From Okapia johnstoni (Eukaryota > Chordata > Mammalia > Artiodactyla > Giraffidae), in NCBI GenBank assembly GCA_024291935.2, contig CM044315.1, positions 74,444,385-74,508,384 on the forward strand: 64,000 nucleotides of DNA. Reading direction: 5' to 3'. The position numbers and the translations under genes were made by a program. The notes under the pieces were generated by a model. The model ran no database searches and had not been told where the DNA came from. It was given only the letters and a program-made list of their open reading frames with translations. Each line of letters opens with the position of its first letter. Within the stretch, counting starts at the first letter, position 1. This document shows positions 1 through 10,409 of the stretch, piece by piece.

Positions 1-329
1 ATAATGATTTTGTTAGTTACAGGAGAATCTCCACTAGTATTTATATAGAGCAAACAAGCTGTTATTACTCCCAAAACATGATATAAAAATTATCTTTCAT
101 ACAACAAAAGAAAAAAAACTAACAAGATGAAAATCTCTTCATGTTATAATTCACATTAGTTTTTTAAAATTAGAGCATTACAATTAAGAGATTAAATTAT
201 CAATTCACTTGGTATATTTAGAAATTAAGTTACAGAATGATAGAAATCACAGACTAGTTCTAAAGTCACATACCTATCTAAACTGAACTCTCCTTTCCCT
301 TGTGAGCCATTTGTCCTGATTGTTCTTTT

Positions 330-756
330 TATTTATTTATTTAAAATTTATTTATTTATTTTAATTGGAGGCTAATTACAATATTGTAGTGGGTTTTGCC
401 ATACATTGACATGAATCAGCCATGGGTGTACATGTGTCCCCCATCCTGAACCCCCCTCTCACCTCCCTTCCCATCCCATCCCTCAGGGTCGTCCCAGTGC
501 ACTGGTCCTGAGGGCCCTGTCTCATGCATCGAACCGGGACTGGTGATCTATTTCACATATGATAATATACATGTTTCAATGCTATTCTCTCAAATCATCC
601 CACCCAAGCCTCCTCCCACAGAGTCCAAAACTCTGTTCTTTACATCTGTGTCTCTTTTGCTGTCTCGCATATAGGGTCATCATTACCATCTTTCTAAATT
701 CCATATATATGCGTTAATATACTGTACTGATGGTTTTCTTTCTGACTTTCTTCACT
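330..756 (-). mobile_element. Ruminant L1 LINE, 5'-truncated 3' end
   Basis: Antisense copy of the L1 3' region (about 430 bp): it opens with a T/ATTT-rich tail at 330-362 and continues with the L1 3'UTR landmark ttggaggctaattaca-like block near 365. The flanks carry a perfect 14-bp target-site duplication, ctgattgttctttt, at 316-329 and 757-770, so both ends are exact. No open frame; a dead 5'-truncated insertion. Closely related copies lie at 26070 and 57221. Confidence 0.9.
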
Positions 757-1107
757 CTGATTGTTCTTTTAAAATTCTTTTTATTGCCTAACACTGGATT
801 TTACTTATTCGTCTTGTTTATAATCTGATGTCCAAATAAAATGATAGTCCAAAAAGAGAGAGATACATATACTTTTACAGTGTGATGTGCCAACCAAGTT
901 TAAATTTTTCCCACTAATTAGGATTCAGATTTCAGAGTCGGCAAACATTTTGGTTGATTTTGTGATATGTGTAAAGGTTAAAAAGGGCAAGGGAGGAGGA
1001 AGATATCTGTAAATAATTTCACAGAAAAAACTTAAAAAATAGATAACTAAGTTTTTAAATGGATAAAACGTTCTAACCTGTTGTCACAAGGTAGAAAAAC
1101 ACAATAA
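757..1107. other. Unannotated AT-rich stretch
   Basis: Apart from the L1 target-site duplication at 757-770, I recognise no gene, repeat or regulatory motif in this AT-rich stretch. Confidence 0.5.
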
Positions 1108-1290
1108 TTGTTGGCTTTTATGCTGAGTGCTAGTCTAGCACGTTATATACGTTATTTCATTTAATCCTCACAACAACCCCGTGAGACAAGTAAGTAAAGT
1201 GAGGCAGCGAAGTTAACCCAGCCAGGAAACGACCTAGTGACGATTCCGCGTCCTAACAGTTGACCACAGTCCTCTCTCTTCCTCAGTTCC
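1108..1290 (-). repeat. MIR SINE, antisense
   Basis: Matches the reverse complement of MIR: a block like atttaatcctcacaacaacc at 1158-1177, then an eroded 'gaggca...gttaac' stretch. This is an ancient tRNA-derived SINE shared by all mammals. It lies directly upstream of the CpG-rich patch that begins near 1590. Confidence 0.65.
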
Positions 1291-1473
1291 TTCGTCAGTG
1301 AAATGGGTTCGCCGTACTCTATCGCAGGCTCAAACAGCACCCGGAGGGGTCTCTGTCAGGATTAGCAGTGCTTAGTCCCCCTGTGGCTCTGGGGCTTCCA
1401 GGCTCACCTTTACTGAATGTCTGGCTGCCTGCCTCCCCTCGCTTCATTTTACTGCCTTCACTTTCATCTTTTG

Positions 1474-1492
1474 TCTGTGTGTGTGTGTGTGT
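1474..1492. repeat. (TG)n microsatellite
   Basis: A short uninterrupted run of TG dinucleotides. Confidence 0.9.
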
Positions 1493-1577
1493 CTAGCCCT
1501 CTCTAGGTCTTTCTCCCCGTCTCCTTACCCTCTTCCACCCCCATCCCAAGACCCTCTGTCTTCTCCGCCTGTCCTCT

Positions 1578-1595
1578 GCTGCCCCCGTGTGGCCC
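1578..1595 (-). promoter_or_regulatory. Candidate CTCF-like site at CpG island edge
   Basis: On the minus strand the sequence reads ggccacacgggggcagca. This resembles the CTCF core CCACyAGrkGGCrs with two mismatches in the middle. It sits on the upstream edge of CpG island 1. Motif inspection only. Confidence 0.25.
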
Positions 1596-2200
1596 TAGAT
1601 GGAAAGGCCGCTTCTCTCGGGCCCCATCCCTTCCGGGCTCCGCGCACCTGAGCGCGCAGCTGGGGTGAGCCTGGTGCATCCAGAGGTGATGCCACGCTGG
1701 AGGCTCACCCTCTGCCCGCTTCAGACAGGGGTGTGGGTTTGGCACTCAGCCTCGGACTTGGCTCCCCGCCTACCCTCGCCCCCGGACCTATCTGACCTCA
1801 TCTAGGTGCAGGGGACAGAGGCCTGGCTCTCACCTCGGTTCTGTGTGACTCCCCCCACGCCCCAATTCTCCGCTGCCCGCGAGTACGCTACGCTGCTCGG
1901 CTCTTTCCTGAGCTTCAAGCCCGAGGAGGGCTTCTGCCGATCTGGGTGTGCAAGCGTCCCGTTGCCTCTGAAATTCGGTGAAGTTTGAACTGAGGAACTG
2001 TGACGGTTTTTCGCTAGCCTCATCACCCCAAGGACCGCTCTGCCCGCCACACCCAGTGGTCTCCCTTTTAATTGTTGCGGTTGTAACTGCAGGTCGCGGT
2101 GGTCACTATGAGTACACAGGGGAATTTATTCGCCTTCGTGGTCTGAAAGCGCGGGCATCTCTGGATTCCTTTCTTACACTCCCCAGCCCGTTCGAGGTAT
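1590..2200. promoter_or_regulatory. CpG island 1 (candidate promoter)
   Basis: A hand count gives about 39 CpG in roughly 600 bp. That is an observed/expected ratio of about 0.7-0.8, in a window where CpG is otherwise scarce. Clusters include gctccgcgcacctgagcgcg near 1639 and the stretch around 1879-1900. No transposon signature is visible. Short open frames cross it on both strands, but none has a recognisable domain or convincing splice structure. Possible roles are the first exon or promoter of a coding gene outside the window, a lncRNA promoter, or an orphan island. I see no TATA box; direction is undetermined. Confidence 0.55.
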
Positions 2201-2640
2201 TCTCCTGTTGGAAACCTGATGAACATCCTCTTCTTAAACTGTTTTATATGATTTCACAATATTTAACTCACATGCTTAAATTTATTTTAAAACTGTATTA
2301 GCTGTGTGCGGTCTTTGGAGAAAGATTAGAAAATACAGCAAAGGACTTCCAACCAAAGATGACAGGCTGGACACGTATGTTCTTTTCCTGAAACTCCACT
2401 AAAATGACAGCAAAAAGATTTGATTAATAGATTTAAAGCCGCAAGGACTTAGTGAACAGGAGAGGAGATGCCAGCAGCAAGGAAGCTAGGAGCTCATTTG
2501 AGTCAAAAGACTTCAGAAAGCTGCATGTTACACCCCCACTGGTCTATGCAAGAAATTGGGTTTACACTGGGAACCCTCCAAAGGCTCAGGCACTTCTAGA
2601 AGTAGGTGGGCTGAAAAAAGAGAGCAGTAGACAGACCACC
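2201..2640. other. Unannotated stretch downstream of CpG island 1
   Basis: No repeat or gene recognised. The AT content rises sharply after 2220. An open frame of about 60 codons at 2452-2643 has no recognisable similarity and is treated as chance. Confidence 0.4.
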
Positions 2641-3048
2641 TGATTGGTAGCTCAGCTACCACGGTTCAGTTCCTGGGTTGAGAAGATCTTGGGTCGGGAA
2701 GATCCCCTGGAGAAGGGATAGGCTACCCACTCCAGTATTCTTGGGCTTCCCTGATGGCTTAGCTGGTAAATAATCCGCCTGCAATGCAGGAGACTTGGGT
2801 TCGATCCCTGGCTTCAGAAGATCCCCTGAAGGAGGGCATGACAACCCACTCCAGTATTCTTGCCTGGGAATCCCCATAGGCAGAGGAGTCTGGCGGGCTA
2901 CAGTCCATTGGGTTGCAAAGAGTTGGACATGACTGGGTGACTAAGCACACCACACAGGGAGTAAGTCAAAGGCAGGGAAGCCTGATGCGCTGCAGTTCAT
3001 GGGGTCATAAACAGTCAGACATGACTTAGCAACTCAACAACAATGCTT
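2641..3048 (+). repeat. Composite Bov-tA SINE with two tRNA-type heads
   Basis: A partial Bov-tA head (2641-2742) runs straight into a second complete head beginning gggcttccctgatggctt at 2743. That unit ends near 2956, and a further Bov-A-like tail follows (2957-3048, with gtcagacatgacttagcaac). The layout is either a SINE inserted in a SINE or the dimeric-head Bov-tA variant. Ruminant-specific, transcribed by Pol III when young, non-coding. Confidence 0.85.
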
Positions 3049-3069
3049 CCTATGGCCCACTTGACTTCA

Positions 3070-3406
3070 CACTCCAGTACTATATTTTTAATTTATTTTT
3101 ATTGTAGTAAAATATACATAAATGTTACCATTTTAATTATTCTTAAGTGTACAACTCAGTGGCATTAATTACATTCATACTGTGGGGCAAACATCACTGT
3201 TATCCATCTTCAGGACTTTCTCATCATCTCATACTGAAATTCTGTACCCGTTAAATACTAATTGCCCATTCTCTCTTCCCCTCAACCCCTGGTAACAACT
3301 GTTCCACTTTCTGGTTCTATAAATTTGGCTATTCTAGATACTTTTTATAAGTATCTGGATATTTGTCCTTTTGTGACTGGCTTATTTCACTAAAGTACAG
3401 TGCCTT
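3070..3406 (-). mobile_element. L1M LINE 3' fragment
   Basis: Antisense of a mammalian L1M 3' region. Recognisable blocks include taagtgtacaactcagtggc at 3145-3164 and ttttgtgactggcttatttc at 3370-3389. Diverged, without open frame. Interrupted or terminated by the SINE at 3407. Confidence 0.75.
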
Positions 3407-3620
3407 GGGCTTCCCTGATGGCTCAGTGGTGAAGGATCCACCTGCAATGCGGCAAACCTGGGTTCGATCCCTGGGTTGGGAAGATCCCCTGGAGGAGGGC
3501 ATGGCAGCCCACTCTGGTATTCTTGCCTGGGAAATCCCATAGACAGAGGAGCCTGGGGGGGGGGGGTAAAGTCCATGGGGTCCCAAAGAGTCGGACACAA
3601 CTGAGCGACTAAGCACAGCA
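3407..3620 (+). repeat. Bov-tA SINE
   Basis: Full-length SINE from gggcttccctgatggctcag to the tail gagtcggacacaactgagcg. It contains a G9 run near 3556-3565. The tRNA-derived head keeps the B-box-like ggttcgatccctggg. Confidence 0.92.
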
Positions 3621-4044
3621 TGGCAGCTAGATGACACCCATCCACCCCCACCCCGTCCCTCCCCTTGCCCACCCAAGTGGGCAGGAAACTAGAGGATTAT
3701 TCTTTGGAGAGTATAAAACAGAGGGTCTCTGACCTGGGGGAAACAGGGACCTGAGGGCAGGAAAGAAGGAGATTAAGTAACTGTTTACATCCTGAATGTC
3801 TGTGGAATCCCCAGGACAATGCCCCTTTCCCTGCCCACCTCAGCTCCTGGCACCTGGCCAGGCAGGCATCTTGAAGCAGAAGACTGGAATATGATCCTGG
3901 GACGAGGGCAGCACCTAATGAAATGGCCCAGTCAGACCTCTGGCAGACTTCACCCCAGGGGTGGCCACTGTCAACAAGCCCCAAGCCCCACAGCTCCTAA
4001 TCAGCTTTTTAATTTTTTCTTTTTTTTTTTTAAATTTTTTCTTT
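3621..4044. other. Unannotated stretch ending in T-rich tract
   Basis: No gene or recognisable repeat from 3621 to about 4000. A T-rich tract at about 4006-4058 abuts the L1M below. A TATA-like gtataaaaca at 3710 has no promoter context. Confidence 0.4.
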
Positions 4045-5095
4045 TAACAATTTTTTTGAGGGTGGGGGTGCTAATTTCAGACTTAGAGACAAATCGCAAG
4101 AATTCCTGTCTACTCTTCACCAAATTCCCCTATGTTCCTATTATTTTTCTACTAAACGTAAAGTCCTTTTATCACTGAATAATTCAGTGAGTGTTTCTCA
4201 AAACCAAGGACGTTCTTTTTAACATGGAAATTAACATTGTTTCAGGGCTATCATCTTATCTGCAGACCTTATTCAGATTTCGCCAGATGTGCCAACAATT
4301 TCCTTTAAAGGAGAAAAGGCCAGATCATGCGCTGCATTTAGTTATCATGTTTCTTATCATCTGAAGCAGTTCCTCAGTATTTCTTTGCCTTCATGATATT
4401 GACAATTTTATCCAAGAGTTCAGAACAGGTGTTTTTCAGAATGTCCCTCAGATTGGGTTTCTGATGTTTCCCCCGGATTTATGCACTGTTGGCAGGAACA
4501 CTGCAGAAATGGTTCGGTTCTTGATGCATCATTCAGGAGGCCCATGGCATCTCTTCATCCCATTGCCAGTGATGTTAACCTCAATCAAGTGCTTAAGGAG
4601 GTATGTGTCACATTTCTCCAGTGTTATTGGTTTCCCCTTTATAATTAGTATCTATCACTCACTAGTTTTAGTATCATCGATTCTTTCTTAAACCATTCTT
4701 ATCATGATGCTATCTGGTGGTAATTTTCTAATTCCATAATTCCTTTTGTATTTATTAGTTGGGTTTCTGGGATAAGGAAGAGCTTCCTTTAATTGCCATA
4801 TATTTATTTATAAAGTTACATCAATGTGGACTCATGGATTTTATTTCAATCAGTGCGTTACAATCTGTTACTACTGTAATCTCTCTGAGTCTACGTCTAT
4901 ATCTACTTAATATATCTACTCAATATATTCCAGGTTTATCCTGTGGGAGCTCCTTTAGGCTAGTTCTTGGGTCCATCATTATGTCATTCTTTGAGCACAG
5001 CTGTCACAGAGATGTTCTGGCCTCATCTACTACTTTCTCTGCTCTAGTTCAGGAATCAGGCACTCCTTCAAGGACCCTTCATTCTTTCAGTAATG
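4045..5095 (-). mobile_element. L1M LINE 3'UTR fragment, about 1 kb
   Basis: Antisense L1M. Landmarks in order: a cttattcagatttcgccaga block at 4268-4287, tgcatttagttatcatgttt at 4333-4352, cagttcctcagtatttcttt at 4366-4385, aatgtccctcagattgggtt at 4440-4459 and tttctaattccataattcct near 4724. The same 3' segment recurs at 9090-9905 and about 34540-34990, which supports the call. A 161-codon open frame at 4759-5244 lies mostly within it and is not a gene. Confidence 0.75.
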
Positions 5096-5573
5096 CTTCA
5101 AATAAAGACAACAAAGGATCACCAGAGAGCCAAGGAAGGTGTCTAGTAGAAAAGATAGAGGCAAGACAGAATAAAGCAAGCAAACAAGCAAATGGAGAAC
5201 GGCTACTTGGCAGAAACAGATTGTATACGGAGACAAACACTTAAAAAACATTCAACACGCTATCATGCGTGTTTTCAGAGAGGAGAAGCTATTGCATCCA
5301 CTAAGGAAGGACAGGATGCCATAAAGAGAATGGTGAGTGAAGAAACAGATATTGGATGTTAAATACCTGAGAGTGTAAGTGAAAAACCCAATCGAGGGGC
5401 CACGAGATAAAGCTGAGGAGGCGACCTAAAACGGAAGCAAAAAAAAGGTGGAAGATACAGGAGCAAAAATAAAACAGAGGCCCAAAATCTGACAGATGAA
5501 GGTTCTAGAAAAAGAGAAGAGAGAAAATGATGGTGAGGTCCATGGAAAGAAGGCTCTGGGTGTTGGTGGACAT
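5096..5573. other. Unannotated purine-rich stretch
   Basis: A-rich, GA-biased sequence, possibly an eroded L1M extension; I cannot match it to anything. Confidence 0.35.
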
Positions 5574-5584
5574 GGGCAAACCTG

Positions 5585-5854
5585 CTGCTGCTAAGTCACC
5601 TCAGTCGTGTCCGACTCTGTGCGGCCCCATAGACGGCAGCCCACCAGGCTCCGCCGTCCCCGGGATTCTCCAGGCAAGAACACCTTCTGTGGGTTGCCAT
5701 TTCCTTCTCCAGTGCATGAAAGGGAAAAGGGAAAGTGAAGTCGCTCAGTCATGTCCGACTCTTAGCGACCCCACGGACTGCAGCCCACCAGGCTCCTCCA
5801 TCCATGGGATTTTCCAGGCAAGAGTACTGGGGTGGGGTGCCATTGCCTTCTCCG
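5585..5854 (-). repeat. Bov-A2 SINE (dimeric)
   Basis: Antisense dimer of the Bov-A unit. Two head-to-tail copies each contain a cgactct...cccaccaggctcc block (near 5611 and 5756), separated by an A/G-rich linker, and there is a GCT-repeat tail at 5583-5592. A perfect 11-bp target-site duplication, gggcaaacctg, at 5574-5584 and 5855-5865 fixes the ends. Bov-A units derive from the BovB 3' end and are mobilised by BovB enzymes. Confidence 0.95.
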
Positions 5855-5865
5855 GGGCAAACCTG

Positions 5866-6487
5866 GCCTTTTACCAAATGAGGGATCGAGTTAACAGGTA
5901 TTTGAAAACTGCTGGGTAGGGGTGTGCTGAAAAAATTTTAACAACTAGCCATCTAAAAATACATGCATGTGTATGCATCCATAATTTTATTATAAATTTT
6001 TACTGATAGGAGTAAAAAATTTACAACAATAAAATATGTAATATTCTTTATTATTAATTCTATCTATCTAATTGATTCTCACAGGATAGTTTCACTGATA
6101 TTTGTCAAATTTTTATATGTGTGGCTAACTAATGGCTGTCATTCAGTCATTATTTGACAAAGAGAGATGCATTCCAATATGCTCTTTTCTCATTTAAATT
6201 TAGTCAATAAATCAGATGTATGTTCTTCTGTGAAATTGTTGCCTAAAATTCATACAAATTATTGAAATTAGATTTAAACCTCTTTCAGCTTCAGTACTAC
6301 ACATTTTGGAATTTTACCTGTTTGTCAATGATGTCAATGATTTTTTTTTTCTGCATTAGATGATAGCTTTCAAAGCTGGAAAAATATCTCCTTAATATTT
6401 TATGGATTTACAGTGTAACAGCTAAAGACCTGACATGTTAATAATCTGCAGTATTAACATGTTCTCCATCACTTTCCTAGGTGTGGA
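5866..6487. other. Unannotated AT-rich stretch
   Basis: Strongly AT-rich (long A/T runs at 5980-6070), no recognisable gene or repeat. Confidence 0.45.
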
Positions 6488-6660
6488 CCACAGCTCAGCA
6501 AACTCTTTCTGTAAAGAGCCAGAGAGTAAATATTTTAGCTTCCTATGGTTTCTCTTGCATATTATCCTTTTGTTATTTTTTTTTAGCATTTAAAAAATGC
6601 AAAAATCATTCTCAGGTCACCATACAAAAATAACATGTCTGTGGTTTGCTAATTTCTGGT
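6488..6660. mobile_element. Ancient hAT-type MER element
   Basis: Begins cagctcagcaaactctttct and ends tggtttgctaatttctgg. These are eroded terminal inverted repeats of a common mammalian non-autonomous DNA transposon with a ctgtaaag-gcca-ga-agtaaatattttag interior. Family name not assigned. Confidence 0.55.
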
Positions 6661-7270
6661 CTAGACAATTAGCAAAACAATAACTCAAGCCTGTTTTGTA
6701 GTGTTTACTGATTTCTGTGGTGTAAATACTCTCACCGTGGTGATTTCAAGCGACCAATGTGACGTCCCTGGAGACAGAGATGGGGGAAGAAGCACCCCAG
6801 CACGCTGTTATGTAGTATTTGGGCCATGCAGATGCAGAGATCTAAATAAACTCAAGAGCATGGAGAAGAGTAAATAAAATGTAATAAAATAATTCAGGAG
6901 TAATACATTTTGTATTACCTTTGTTTTGTTATACAGCTTATATAATTGTAAATATGTAGAATTTAGTTTTTAACAATGGTGGTGTTAAACAATGGGGAGT
7001 GGACCAGGGGACTGGCAGAAGTCTAGTGAGGTCTGAGGGTGGCTGTGGTCTCTAATTACGGTCAGAACGCAGCCTGTGGATAAGGCTCAGTCTGTGACCT
7101 TCATCATGGCTCAGTCTTTGCGGAGCCTGTGTCTGGTGTTAGCTTGGGGGCTTGATATATGATCTGAGAAAAGCCGACCGCTTCTCCTGATGAGGTAGAC
7201 TGAACAACGTTTCACCAGGCCTCTGTTGACAAGCCTGGGAATCAGCTCACAGACCTCAGCTAAGCAGAGG
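6661..7270. other. Unannotated stretch
   Basis: Nothing recognised: no open frame of note, no repeat signature. Confidence 0.4.
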
Positions 7271-7278
7271 CTCAGTTA

Positions 7279-7412
7279 ATTGTGTGTGTGTGTGTTTTCG
7301 CTGTGCCATGCACCTTGCGAGATCTTAGCTCCCCAATCAGGGGTCAAACTTGGGCCCCCAGCAGCCGAAGGGCAGAGTCTTAACCAAATGGACAGCCACG
7401 GAATTCCCAAGA
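7279..7412 (-). repeat. CHR-type SINE, short antisense copy
   Basis: Antisense tRNA-related SINE: the gagatcttagctccccaatc block near 7319, and the head-end aacc-acggaattccc near 7385-7409. The A-tail has become a (TG)n tract (7280-7294). A target-site duplication, ctcagtta, lies at 7271-7278 and 7413-7420. Confidence 0.8.
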
Positions 7413-7742
7413 CTCAGTTATTGTACCTTTACCCTGTCTTTTTGGTGAAGCCTCTCCTCCGGTCATCTCCATATTTGCCACTAGAGGGCAGCAAAGACCT
7501 GAGTATTAATAAAAAGGACCCTAGACTCTTCACCCAGGAAACAGTGGTGAAGCAAGCACCAGGCTTGATCCTACCAGCTGGGGGTGGGCATTAGGATGTC
7601 CTCCTCTACTTGCATGACCACTATGGTTCGAATCATAGCCTTCTGGATGAAGCTCTGGAAACTGATTGATCCTGACCCCTACCTAACTCCAGCCCCAGTC
7701 CTGGCCCTGTCTGTCTGGCTAAATCATACATTCCTGGAGGCT
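7413..7742. other. Repeat-poor stretch carrying the CTCF-type motif
   Basis: Unique sequence; its one notable element is the motif at 7478-7492. No coding evidence. Confidence 0.4.
7478..7492 (+). promoter_or_regulatory. Candidate CTCF binding site
   Basis: The sequence ccactagagggcagc fits the vertebrate CTCF core CCACyAGrkGGCrs at every position. CTCF sites of this form are typically chromatin-loop anchors or insulators. Being within unique sequence, rather than a SINE, adds some interest. Confidence 0.5.
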
Positions 7743-8099
7743 GGGGTTCCCTGGTGACTCAATGATAAAGAATCCACCTGCCAGTGCAGGAAACATGGGT
7801 TCTATCTCTGGTCCAGGAAGATCCCAGATGCTGTGGAGCAACTAATCCTGTGAGCCACAACTCTTGAGCCTGTGCTCTGGAGCCTGAGAACCACGACTAC
7901 TGAGCCCAGGAGCCACAACTCCTGAAGGCTGTGCATGTCCTAGAGCCCGTGTTTCACAACAAGAGAAGCCACTGCAAAGAGAAGCATGGGCACTGCAACC
8001 ACAGAGTAGCTCCTGCTCTCTGCAACTGGACAAAGCCTGCATGCGGCAACAAAGACTTAGGGGAGCCAAAAATAGGTAAATAAATAAAATTGTTAAAAA
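7743..8099 (+). repeat. CHR-type (CHR-2-like) tRNA-derived SINE
   Basis: Sense copy, about 357 bp: head ggggttccctggtgactcaa, the repetitive 'gagcc...cacaac' body characteristic of CHR elements, and an aaataaataaaattgtt tail. A BovB fragment follows almost immediately. Confidence 0.85.
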
Positions 8100-8107
8100 T
8101 AATAATG

Positions 8108-8499
8108 AGTGCCGAAGAATTGATGCTTTTGAACTGTGGGGCTGGAGAAGACTCTCGAGAGTCCCTTGGACTGCAAGGGGATCCAGCCAGTCCATCCTAA
8201 AGGAAATCAGTCCTGAATACTCATTGAAAGGACTGATGCTGAAGCTGAAACTCCAATACTTTGGCCACCTGATGTGAAGAGCTGACTCATTGGAAAAGAC
8301 CCTGATGCTGGGAAAGATTGAAGGAGGGAGGAGAAGGGGACAACAGAGGATAAGATGGTTGGATGGCATCACCGACTCGATGAACATGAGTTTGAGTAGG
8401 CTCTGGGAGTTGGTGATGGACAGGGAAGCCTGGCGTGCTGCAGTCCATGGGGTCACAAAGAGTCGGACACGACTGAGCGACTGAACTGAACTGAACTGA
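8108..8499 (+). mobile_element. BovB LINE 3' fragment
   Basis: 5'-truncated BovB. It begins in the C-terminal reverse-transcriptase coding region (gccgaagaattgatgctttt at 8110) and ends in the typical ctgaactgaactgaactg tail. No transposition capacity; BovB is an RTE-clade retroposon. Confidence 0.92.
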
Positions 8500-8599
8500 G
8501 TGGTTGGGAGTGGATTTGATCGCACTGTACTTCCAGAGTCGTCATAGCGCCCAGCACTGACTGGGTACTTAGGAAATGTTTATTGAATCAGTACTTGGA

Positions 8600-8812
8600 G
8601 GGTGGGCAGTGTAGTATGTGAGAAAGAGTCTGGCTTTAGAATCAGAGAGACATGATTTAAACTCTAGCTCTAGCTGTATGACCTTAAGTAACTTAGCCTC
8701 TATGATTTGCCATTTGTAAGAGAAAATACTGGTGCCTAACTTGAATGGTTGTTTGAGGATTAAGTGAAATGCCATGGGCTGGACCCAGTACATACCAGTT
8801 GCTTAATAAATG
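8600..8812 (+). repeat. MIR SINE, near full length
   Basis: Sense MIR. A ctagctctagctgtatgacc core near 8664 is followed by an eroded 'taacttagcctct' and a 3' end ttgcttaataaatgg near 8798. Confidence 0.8.
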
Positions 8813-9089
8813 GAGAAATTGTTATAATACAGTTTTGAGGGATGATGAGTAATTGGGTGTGGATAAAGGAATAGATAGGAGATGGAAGATGTGATTGTCA
8901 GAGAAGGAGGCTGAAGGTCACGAAGCAGCTGGAATGCTACGTTGAAGACCTAGGGTTTTCTTCTCTCTACAATGAGGAACCTCTGAGGAGCTCCATCTAC
9001 TTGGTGAGGTGAAACTAAGACACGGGAAACCTCTTATCTCAGCTCTTTGGCAATCTCACTTATTGAGAATCCAGAACACACACATACAC
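8813..9089. other. Unannotated stretch
   Basis: No gene or repeat recognised. Confidence 0.4.
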
Positions 9090-9905
9090 ACTTAATTTGG
9101 AAATTATTTCAAATTTACAGAAAATTTCAAGTATAGTCAAAAGAATACCATATCCTTTTTATCCTGAATCACCTGTTGTAAACCATCACATGCGCTTTGT
9201 CTTTTCCCCTCCCCTGTATATTATTTATTACTCCTGAAACCATTTGCCAGTAAGTTGCATACATTGCAATCCTTAACCTCTAAATATTTTAGAGCATATT
9301 TTTAAAGGAGAAGGATGTCTTCTTATATAAGCATAACTGATAAACAGTTATCACCTACTGTAAATTGATCATTAATACAATACTTACTTCAAATATTGAC
9401 TGAGTTGGCAGAAAAGTGGCCCTTAAAGATGGCCATGTCCTAAATAAATTTGCACTGTTTAAAGCCACTAAATTTGTGATAATTTGTTATGGCAGCAAAG
9501 AAACTAATACTAACACTTTCATTGATGCTGGTGGTGTTTCAGTTTCGTCAGTTGACCCTATAATGTCCTCTATAACATTTCTTCCTGTAGTCTATGGTCA
9601 CACATTTTGCTTAGTTGTCATATCTTTTTAATTCCCTATAACTGGATCAGAACTGGATCACTTTCTTGACATTTATTTGTCTTTTATGATAATGACATTT
9701 TTGAAGATGGAGTCTGCCCATCCCTGTCTGCTCCTTTTTCAGTTGAATGTTTCTCCTTCTGGGTTTGTCTGATGTTTCCTTGTGACTAGATTCAGGTGCT
9801 GCCCTCATGGCTGGAACACTGCACAAGTGATATGGTGTCCTTCTCAGAGTAACACCAGGAGGCACTCAATGTCCATCAGTGGTGGTGTTAATTTTTTATC
9901 CTGCG
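9090..9905 (-). mobile_element. L1M LINE 3' fragment (interrupted)
   Basis: Antisense L1M. It matches the element at 4045-5095 over ttgcttagttgtcatatctt (9607), gggtttgtctgatgtttcct (9761) and the caggaggcactcaatgtcca block (9858). It is split by the MLT1 scrap at about 9384-9517. Confidence 0.7.
9384..9517 (+). repeat. MLT1 (ERVL-MaLR) LTR 3' end
   Basis: Contains the conserved MLT1 3' terminus: tttaaagccactaaatttgt at 9458-9477, then gttatggcagcaaagaaact at 9486-9505. A solo-LTR fragment inserted in L1M. Confidence 0.65.
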
Positions 9906-10054
9906 TGCCACTGAGAAGTGGCCCATGTGGCGGGAAGTGGGAATTTGCATCAAGGTGGTCATCACTCTGCTGGGAACCGGACATGAGGAGATAAGTGATA
10001 CCTAATGTCTGCCCTTGAGGACTACATAGCCTCCCAAGAAGCTCCCAGTTGAGT

Positions 10055-10270
10055 GGGAGGTGAAACAAGTAGACTCATTCATTCATTCCACACCACACAC
10101 ATTTACTGAGCGCCTGTGTGAGCTAGAACTGGGCTGGAACTGTGAGCTGGTGCTTACCTTCATGATGCTTACAGTCAAGCAGAGACGACCGCTGGTGAAA
10201 AGATTGCTGCGTCCCCAGCATCTAGACCAGTACCTGTCACATAGTACCAAGGGTTGACTGAATGAATTGC
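10055..10270 (-). repeat. L2 LINE 3' end, antisense
   Basis: Opens with cattcattcattcca, then atttactgagcgcctgtgtg (10100), the antisense signature of the L2 3' end. It closes with gttgactgaatgaattgctg. Ancient and non-functional. Confidence 0.6.
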
Positions 10271-10317
10271 TGAACATCAGAGTAGCATCAGTCTTTCACT
10301 AGAGGCAGTGTTTTGTT

Positions 10318-10405
10318 CTGCTCCCTTAACAGGTAAAGAAATCGAGGCTCAGAGAGGGCAAACAGCCCTCAGTGGCCAATCAGGTGGCTTTGGGAGTTTT
10401 AAGTC
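10318..10405 (-). repeat. MIR fragment, antisense
   Basis: Carries the aaagaaatcgaggctcagag block followed by a decayed 'ccaatcagg'. Short. Confidence 0.5.
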
Positions 10406-10409
10406 CTGA

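Noticed and set aside
3407..3480. tRNA-like head with B-box (ggttcgatcc)
   Set aside because: Belongs to the Bov-tA SINE. It cannot fold as a complete tRNA and has SINE sequence downstream; the same applies to all similar heads in the window.
3705..3725. TATA-like gtataaaaca
   Set aside because: No CpG island, initiator or exon nearby; expected by chance.
4759..5244. 161-codon plus-strand frame
   Set aside because: Mostly antisense L1M 3'UTR.
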